From the NCBI RefSeq assembly GCF_950295315.1, contig NC_080168.1, positions 3,367,074 to 3,431,073 on the forward strand: DNA of 64,000 nucleotides, written 5' to 3'. The notes under the pieces were generated by a model. The model ran no database searches. It saw nothing but the letters and a program-made list of their open reading frames with translations, and had not been told where the DNA came from. Source of the DNA: Erinaceus europaeus. Taxonomy: Eukaryota; Chordata; Mammalia; Eulipotyphla; Erinaceidae. Within the stretch, counting starts at the first letter, position 1, and every line of letters starts with the position of its first letter. The position numbers and the translations under genes are program-made. Positions 57,484-64,000 of the stretch are shown piece by piece.

Positions 57484-57767
57484 TTTAAATATTTATTTTA
57501 TTTATTTATTCCCTTTTGTTGCCCTTGTTGTTTTATTGTTGTAGTTATTATTGTTGTTGTCGTTGTTGGATAGGACAGAGAGAAATGGAGAGAGGAGGGG
57601 AAGACAGAGAGGGGGAGAGAAAGACAGACACCTGCAGACCTGCTTCACAGCCTGTGAAGGGACTCCCCTGCAGGTGGGGACCCGGGGGCTCAAACCGGGA
57701 TCCTTATGCTGGTCCTTGTGCTTTGCGCCACCTGCGCTTAACCCATTGCGCTACCGCCCGACTCCCT
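57484..57767 (-). mobile_element. SINE-A, near consensus
   Basis: Complete reverse SINE-A: tcaaaccgggatccttatgc, cacctgcgcttaacccattg, cgctaccgcccgactccc. Head-to-head with the SINE-A at 57822. Confidence 0.95.
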
Positions 57768-57821
57768 AGACTTATCTTTTCTGTTGTGGGAAAGAATTGT
57801 TCTAGAAAGAAATGTAACAAA

Positions 57822-58118
57822 TGGGGAATTGGGCGGTAGCGCAGAGGGTTAAGCGCACGTTGGCTCAAAGCGCACAGACCTGCGTAAGGATCCCGGTTCG
57901 AGCCCCCGGTTCCCCACCTGTAGGAGAGTCGCTTCACAGGCAGTGAAGCAGGTCTGTAAGTGTCTGTCTTTCTCTCCCCCTCTCTGTCTTCCCCTCCTCT
58001 GTTCATTTCTCTCTGTCCTATCCAACAAGGACAACATCAATAACAACAATAATAACTACAACAATGAAAAACAACAAGGGCAACAAAAGGGAAAATAAAT
58101 AAATAAATATAAAAAAAT
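57822..58118 (+). mobile_element. SINE-A, near consensus, with TSD
   Basis: Complete SINE-A with an intact B box (ggttcgagccc). Flanks aaatgtaacaaa (57810-57821) and aaatataacaaa (58119-58130) match at 11 of 12. Confidence 0.94.
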
Positions 58119-58130
58119 AAATATAACAAA

Positions 58131-58280
58131 GGTCAGTGATGTAACTCATCTGTTAGGGTATCTGTTTTTCTGTGCCTGAAGTCCTGGTCTAAGCCCTCAG
58201 TACAGCACATGCTAGTCTAGCTCTGAGGAATATTTGGTGCTGTCTCTCTCTCTTTGTCTATGTCTGTCTCTCTTCTTAAA
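58131..58280 (+). mobile_element. SINE-D, degenerate
   Basis: cagtgatgtaactcatctgt, cctgaagtcctggtctaagc, gtacagcacatgctagtcta, then a CT-rich tail. It served as the target of the L1 insertion that follows. Confidence 0.65.
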
Positions 58281-58292
58281 ATACATTATGGG
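58281..58292. repeat. TSD of the twin-primed L1, left
   Basis: atacattatggg, repeated exactly at 59922-59933. Confidence 0.88.
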
Positions 58293-59921
58293 TTGGGAGA
58301 CGCATACGGGAAAGTGGGCCCTAACCAAAGGTTCCAGGACTAGGGGAAGTAGGGGCTCTATAGTGGAGATGTGAGGTTCCTGCTGTCTTAGGGTTCAAAA
58401 AGACAATCGATAGTTAATGTTATCATCACATTATTTGGTAATTGGGTTAACTTTGAAAAGTCCTTTTGTTATGGTTTGCTGTACAGTACCCAGTATCTTG
58501 TATATAGCTGTGCTATTGGTTGCTTCTGATCTACTTGGTCTAGGCTTTTGAGAGAGCCCGCATATCAAATACACAGCCTATATATTAAAAAGATTCAGTT
58601 TGTGTTTTGAAAAACTTTGAGACATACAATTAATTTTCCCCCTCTCATATTGATTAACTAATGATTTATATGTCTACATTTTGCTAGGAGTGTACATAAA
58701 CGCCATTCCCGCCACCAAAAGACTGTGACCCATCCCTCCCACCCATTCCCACCCCCCACTGTCCCAGGGAGCGGCAAGTCTACCCCTCACCACAGGGTTT
58801 TTACTTTGGTGCCCTACTGACAATTTGGTCAGGTCCTGCTTTTAGTTTCCCTTTCAGATCTTCTTAGTCAGCTTCTGTTGATGAGTGGGATCATCCCATA
58901 CTCATCTTTATCTTTCTGACTTAGCTTACTTAACATAATTCCTTCTAGCTCTGTCCAAGATGGGTCAGAGAAGGTGGGTTCATTGTTCTTGATAGCTGCA
59001 TAGTATTCCATTGTGTATATATACCACAGCTTTCTCAGCCACTCATCTGTTGTTGGGCACCTGGGTTGCTTCCAGATTTTTAGCTATTATGAATTGTGCT
59101 GCTATGAACATAGGAGTACATACCTCTTTTTGGTTGGGTGTTATGGAGTCCTTGGGGTATAACCCCAGGAGAGGAATTACTGGATCATATGGAAGGTCCA
59201 TGTCTAGCCTTCTGAACATGCTTCACCTCAGACTGTGTCCAGAGACTTCACGAGTGGAATGACAACCCTTCAGCTTCATTACTCGGGTGAGACCTTTCCT
59301 TTTATAGTATACTCTAATTTCATCTCAGGTGGTTCACTTTCTGGCAAAGTCCCATAACCTAGATGTACACCAGTTTCTGTGAGAGAGAGCATATGTTCAC
59401 ACATATCCATAAACTACTGCAAAATATATACCTGAAAGCAGAAGTACACTAGAGTTTGCAGTGAGTATCCCCCTAACACTTCCTCTCCACTATTCCAAGC
59501 TTTGGGTCCATGATTGCTCAACAATTTGTTTGGCTTCGTATGTTAACTCTCTTTTCAGTCACCAGGTTCCAGATGCCACCAGGATGCTGGCCAGGCTTTC
59601 CTGGATTGAAGATCCCACCAATGTGTCCTGGAGCTCAGCTTCCCCAGAGACACACCCTACTAGGGAAAAGAGAGAGACAGACTGGGAGTATGGACCGACC
59701 AGTCAACGCCCATGTTCAGCGGGGAAGCAATTAAAGAAGCCAGACCTTCTACCTTCTGCAACCCTCAATGACCCTGGGTCCATGCTCCCAGAGGGATAGA
59801 GAATGGGAAAGCTATCAGGGGAGGGGGTGGGTTATGGAGATTGGGTGGTGGGAATTGTGTGGAGTTGTACCCATCCTAGCTTATGTTTTTGTTAATTAAT
59901 CCTTTCTTAAATAAAAAAAAT
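58293..59921 (+). mobile_element. L1 insertion with 5' inversion (twin priming)
   Basis: Two L1 parts in opposite orientation lie between one pair of 12-bp duplications. 58293-59212 is reverse: from 59212 it reads the ORF2 C-terminus (WLRKLWYIYTMEYYAAIKN-like stretch near 59000) and a long 3' UTR down to gggcccactttcccgtatgc at about 58310. 59213-59921 is forward R-type sequence from catgcttcacctcagactgt to the terminus ggtgggaattgtgtggagtt and an A-rich tail. In the 21.3-kb copy those two 3' UTR pieces are adjacent, about 60 bp apart. This is the structure left when L1 RNA is primed twice during insertion. It also ties the R-type repeat to a genuine L1 3' UTR. Confidence 0.82.
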
Positions 59922-59933
59922 ATACATTATGGG
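59922..59933. repeat. TSD of the twin-primed L1, right
   Basis: Exact copy of 58281-58292. A SINE-A-L begins at about 59931, overlapping its last bases. Confidence 0.88.
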
Positions 59934-60283
59934 GTCGGGCGGTGGTGCAGTGCATTAAGCGCATGTGGTGCAAAGCGCAAGGACTCCCCAGGACTCTGCC
60001 TGTGAAGCAACTCCCCAGGCTCCCCACCTGCAGGGGAGTTGCTTCACAGGCAATGAAGCAGGTCTGCAGGTGTCTGTCTTTCTCTAGTCCTCTCTGTCTT
60101 CCCCTCCTCTCTCCATTTCTCTCTGTCCTATCCAACAACAAAAGACATCAACAATGGCAATAATAATAACCACAAGGAGGCTACAACAACAAGGGCAACA
60201 AAAGGGGGGAAAATGGCCTCCAGGAGTGATGGATTCATGGTGCAGGCACTGAGCCCAGCAATAACCCTGGAGGGGAAAAATAT
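59931..60283 (+). mobile_element. SINE-A-L with an internal palindrome
   Basis: The head begins ggggtcgggcggtggtgcag. After caaggact the usual B-box segment is absent. In its place stands an inverted copy of the downstream core: tgcctgtgaagcaactcccc (59997-60016) is the exact reverse complement of 60033-60052. Body and long module (gcctccaggagtgatggatt) are otherwise normal. Confidence 0.93.
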
Positions 60284-60462
60284 TTATTTATTTATTTTAA
60301 TGAAAGAGATACAAGGAGAAATAGGTGAGAAGAAGAAGGAATTAAAAAGAGGAAGAGTACTACTCAGCTTTGCCTTATGGTGATGCTGAGGATTGAATGT
60401 GGAACCTCAGAGCTTCAGGTATGAAAGACTTTTGCATAAACATCATGCTAGCTCCTTAGCCC
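60284..60462 (-). mobile_element. SINE-C
   Basis: Reverse: ggtgatgctgaggattgaat, gtggaacctcagagcttcag, gcataaacatcatgctagct. Confidence 0.85.
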
Positions 60463-60561
60463 CAGTCTCTTTTTATCTATCTGGAGAAGTCAATATGAAG
60501 TTGTAAAATTCACGCATTTGCACAGCACCCACGTTGGCATAAAAGAAAATCACAAATAGTG

Positions 60562-60690
60562 TTGCCTGAGATGTGGAGCATCAGATAGCACAGACGCCTG
60601 ACTTAGGTCCAGAATTTGGTCTCAGACATCACACAGGTCAGAATAATGTTCTGAATAAAGTTCTCTTCCTCATAAATAAGTGAATCTTAA
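60562..60690 (+). mobile_element. SINE-D, degenerate
   Basis: gtggagcatcagatagcaca, gaatttggtctcagacatca, then a CT-rich, aaataagt-ending tail. Confidence 0.5.
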
Positions 60691-60699
60691 AACCTTAAA

Positions 60700-61425
60700 G
60701 GAAAGTGAAATTGCTCAGAGGACACTGCCACCTTAATAAAAGTAAGCTATCAATTGCACATGGATATTTTAAACATATATATTTAAGATATGAGCCTTCT
60801 AAGTGTGTGTGTGTGTGTATGTCTGTGTATATATGTTACATTATAAGTATAAACACCACACATAAGCATGCTTAGCAAAAATTTCTCTGGTTTAATGTTC
60901 TGAAACTATAAACACTAATTTTAAGTCTTTCATAAATATTTTAAAAAGAATGATATCCTTTTGCAAATATAACATCATGTAAAGGAATTATGAGGCGTTA
61001 TTTCCATTCCAGGCATTTTGAGATCACTACAGGTAGAAGCAAAGGTTTAATAGATTCTGCAGTGTGTGAATGACTGGTACTCTGTCTGAGCAAGTAAAAT
61101 ACTGAATAGACTGACAGAAATCAATAGTTGTTGGAATCCATAAGAGATGGAAACACATAAGGTAAGGCTGGAGAGTCAGTCAGACCAATGCAGGAAGCAA
61201 GGCTTCCAGGGTCAGAGATTTAAGAGGAGCAGAAATATGAGAGAGGACAGAGGAGGACAAGAAGGAGAAGGGAAACTCACACTGTAATTAATGAATTATA
61301 GGAGGCTCATTGCAGACAACCCTGAGAGGTGGGGGAAACTTCCAAGGTCTTAGTGAAGGTAGGTCCCCAGAGTAGTGTAAGGTTTCACTCCAGAAATCAA
61401 GTGTGGCTAAAAGAAGAGCACAGGA
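60700..61425. other. Unassigned DNA
   Basis: No feature recognised apart from a short GT run near 60802. Confidence 0.45.
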
Positions 61426-61426
61426 G

Positions 61427-61551
61427 GGCTGGGTAGTGTTGCAGTCTTTAAGCACACACATCCCCATGCGTGAGAACCAGGAAGGGCTCAAGGCCCTGAT
61501 TCCCACCTACGTGAGGGGAGATTCGTGAGCTGTGAAGCTGTGGTACGTTCT

Positions 61552-61625
<74 letters not shown>

Positions 61626-61700
61626 GATTTCTGCAGGGAATAGTGGAGTAATCCTGCAGGTGCCAAGCCTTTGTCTGTTAGCCCTGATGGCAAGCAAGCA
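61427..61700 (+). mobile_element. SINE-A-L, degenerate, with (TC)n(AT)n inside
   Basis: gggctgggtagtgttgcagt head, ctcaaggccctgattcccac, gctgtgaagctgtggt, then (TC)n 61554-61591 and (AT)n 61592-61622, and a long-module remnant (tgcagggaatagtggagtaa). Confidence 0.72.
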
Positions 61701-61967
61701 AGTAAAACAACCAAACAACCACAGAAATACAGGTTTGTATCTTCTGAAACTATTCTATGCTTTTTGGAGTGCACTAATGTACTACTTTATGTCTAACTAC
61801 TGAGAGAATAAAAAAGAAATAAGGGAGGAAGGAAGGAGAAGAAAGAAAATAAAATATTGAAAGAAGGAAGATAAAAAGGTAGGAAGGAAGGAAGTTAGAT
61901 GCAATTAGGTTCTGGGAAAATGGCAAATAAGATTCTACTTTGCATATTTTATTGTAAATAAAAACAA

Positions 61968-62016
61968 TGCATTTTATTTATTTATTTCAAAGCTTTACTT
62001 ATCTCTTCACTGAAGA

Positions 62017-62066
<50 letters not shown>

Positions 62067-62100
62067 ACCAGAGTATCACTGTGGCCACAAGCCATTTTAA
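61968..62100 (-). mobile_element. SINE-C remnant with (GA)n
   Basis: ttttatttatttatttcaaa followed by a (GA)n run (62016-62062) and caccagagtatcactgtggc. The head is missing. Confidence 0.5.
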
Positions 62101-62346
62101 GAAAAAACACAGGACTTTACACATAACAGTCTTGTTGTCTATTTGTGCTCCCCACACAACCCCTGCAATTCATGGTTTTAAATGATGAAAATGTTGCTTA
62201 GAGAAAAGACGATTCAAGAGGTCACAGGTGACAAGTAGAGAACTCACTGCTAAAGGGAGGGACAGGGTGATGTCCAAAATCCAAGGTTCCCATCACCTGT
62301 CCAGTGACAACTAGCAGGCTTTTTTTGTTTGTTTGTTTTGATTTGT

Positions 62347-62509
62347 GTTTGCCTCCAGGGTTCTGAGAGGGCTTCACTGCCTGCACTATGATTCCACTGT
62401 TCTTGGCAGCCATATTCCCCCATTATTTTGAATAAGACAGAGAGAAATTGAGAGAGAGACAGAGAGAGTTTGAGAGAGAGAGACAGAGAGAGTCGGAAAG
62501 AGAGAGAGT

Positions 62510-62557
<48 letters not shown>

Positions 62558-62688
62558 CCCGTAGACCTGCTTCTCTGCTTGTGAAGCATCCCACTACAGG
62601 GGAGGAGCTGGGGGCTTGAACTTGTAACTTTATGCTGGTCCTTGTACATAGTATGCATGTTTAATTGAGTGTGCCACTGCCCAGTTCC
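62347..62688 (-). mobile_element. SINE-A-L with expanded (GA)n
   Basis: Reverse long module (tgcctccagggttctgagag, actgttcttggcagccatat), GA-expanded body 62445-62554, core and head ending gtgtgccactgcccagttcc. Confidence 0.88.
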
Positions 62689-62689
62689 C

Positions 62690-63470
62690 ACAACCAAGTA
62701 ATTACTGGTGGAGTGTTCTATATCAAGGAAAGAGGAGCGTGAAGACCAGCAGACTCTTCCAAGTGTAAACACTCTCTAAATAGCTGAAGAGTCACGGATA
62801 TGAGTAGATGAACACAGAATTGATGGTGATGGACCAAGCTTGGTGTGGGAGTGGTGTACAGAATGAGGAGACAAGAACTGGTGACTATGTCAAATGGCCA
62901 CACTGCAATCCACTATTCTCCCCAATAAAATGATTGTAGCTGAAAAGGACAAAATATCCCAGGGGAAATAGCAGAGCATTCACTTGGAGCTTATAGCCAA
63001 TGCTGTTATTGCTGATTTTAAGACTAAGGTACTGATGAACTATCTGTGGCTTGCTTATTTATTTATTTATTTGTTCCATCTTGCCTTAATTATAACATCC
63101 TCTTTAATCCAGATGTTCTTGGAATGGTGGCCTGGTTTTAATTCACCGATAAGCAGAAAGTAACATTTTTAAAGCACCATTAGGGCAACATTCTATATGT
63201 AAACCAAGATGACAAAAATAGCAAATTGATACGGACACAACCATACTTCTTACACTTTTGGAGACAACGTGCCATAGAGTTCTGGATTGTTAATGTTAAA
63301 ATAGACTCTTGTTTACTGTATGTCCCCTCTCAGTCTAGTTAAGTCACAGCTCTCTACTATATTTGCTTTTCTTCAGGTCCTTACTTCCCATCTTTATAGG
63401 GACTTTTTTTGGCCTAGACAGAAATATAGTCATTTACAGTAGAGGACAAATGAACACAGATGGAATATAA
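62690..63470. other. Unassigned DNA
   Basis: No feature recognised apart from a short (TTTA)n at 63053-63073. Confidence 0.45.
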
Positions 63471-63475
63471 ATGTA

Positions 63476-63692
63476 CAACACACAGACACACACACTCACA
63501 CAGACACAGACACACACACACACACTCACACAGACACACACACACTCACACAGACACACACACACAGACACACACACACAGACACACTCACACAGACACA
63601 CACTCACACTCACACAGACACACACACACACAGACACACTCACACAGACACACACACACACACTCACACAGACACACATACACACATACACA

Positions 63693-63724
<32 letters not shown>

Positions 63725-63727
63725 TAA
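63476..63727. repeat. CA-rich array with GACA/CTCA interruptions
   Basis: About 250 bp of CA repeats broken by AGACA and CTCA units in a semi-regular order. Pure CA only at the right end. Confidence 0.95.
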
Positions 63728-63885
63728 ACACACTGCTGTTCATTTTTCCTGTGCACTCAAACCATCCACAGATGAACAGGGCAAGGATAGCACTCAGAAT
63801 CAGAAGCAACATTTAAAGATTCTGATTTACAATTGATGATTATGTTGTACGTTTTTGGAGACTGAGTTGAATAAGGAATGAGAGC

Positions 63886-64000
63886 TTTTTTATATTTATT
63901 TCCCCTTTTGTTGCTCATGTTTTTTTTTTTTTACTGTTGTAGCTATTATTGTTGTTGTTATGGATGTCGTTGTTGTGATAGGACAGAGAGAAATGGAGAG
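63886..64000 (-). mobile_element. SINE-A, cut by the window edge
   Basis: Reverse tail and body start: ccccttttgttgctcatgtt, tattattgttgttgttatgg, gataggacagagagaaatgg. The remainder lies beyond the window. Confidence 0.93.

Noticed and set aside
57504..57769. Recurrent frames encoding RTERNGERRGRQRGGEKDRH-like peptides, here and at many other loci
   Set aside because: They are all translations of the CT/GA-rich body of reverse SINE-A copies, not a protein family.
57824..57910. SINE heads as functional tRNA genes
   Set aside because: They have tRNA-like box motifs but sit at the start of long retroposed units with repeat tails; none forms a free-standing tRNA.
63434..63816. Cys/Val-rich and His/Thr-rich open frames
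   Set aside because: Products of reading a CA array in different frames and strands.

Overview
This window looks like vertebrate nuclear DNA from a hedgehog, most likely Erinaceus. Two things point there. First, it carries dozens of copies of tRNA-headed SINEs of the kind described from hedgehogs. Second, it has two fragments of a Vingi-type non-LTR retrotransposon, a clade reported among mammals only from hedgehogs (Kojima and colleagues, 2011). I found no host protein-coding gene, exon or stand-alone RNA gene. The window reads as intergenic or deep-intronic DNA built by layered retrotransposition, and no operon or pathway logic applies.

Labels used below (mine). SINE-A has a tRNA-like head with a GGTTCGAGCC-type B box, a CT-rich body, a (CAA/TAA)-rich tail and a length of about 280 bp. 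SINE-A-L is the same with a roughly 75-bp 3' module (core ctccaggagcagtggatt) and is about 350 bp. SINE-B is about 210 bp, has the head motif cacctggttgagcgcac and ends in tatccaataaataaa. SINE-C is about 120-180 bp with the head motif agcataatggttatgcaaag. SINE-D is about 150 bp with the head motif gtggataaagcattggact. 'R-type' is a long non-coding L1-associated 3' end that finishes in ggtgggaattgtgtgga...ttgtacccct...ttttgttaat plus an A-rich tail.

Layout. 1-9 kb: unique AT-rich DNA with SINE-A, -B and -C copies and simple repeats. 9.4-9.7 kb: a 182-bp Vingi 3' end inside a SINE-C. 10.1-13.7 kb: two TSD-bounded L1/R-type insertions, the second carrying later SINEs. 14.27-20.16 kb: an essentially full-length but dead L1 on the minus strand with an 18-bp perfect target-site duplication. 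21.1-23.6 kb: more L1 3' ends. 23.6-29.1 kb: mostly quiet DNA with scattered SINEs and one small L1. 29.10-29.62 kb: a solo endogenous-retrovirus LTR with a perfect 6-bp TSD. 30-43 kb: SINEs separated by quiet stretches. 43.97-45.26 kb: a 1.3-kb 5'-truncated Vingi copy, with a recognisable reverse transcriptase and zinc knuckle, inside an old SINE-A-L. 46-52 kb: SINEs, a probable ERV remnant and L1 ends. 52.3 kb: a CTCCCT array. 53-64 kb: SINEs, a twin-primed (5'-inverted) L1 with TSDs at 58.29-59.92 kb, a SINE with an internal palindrome at 60.0 kb, and a CA/GACA array near the right edge.

The main points of interest are the two Vingi copies, the twin-primed L1, the chimeric L1/R-type retroposon, the solo LTR and several structurally odd SINEs. 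All assignments come from reading the sequence; no database search was possible.
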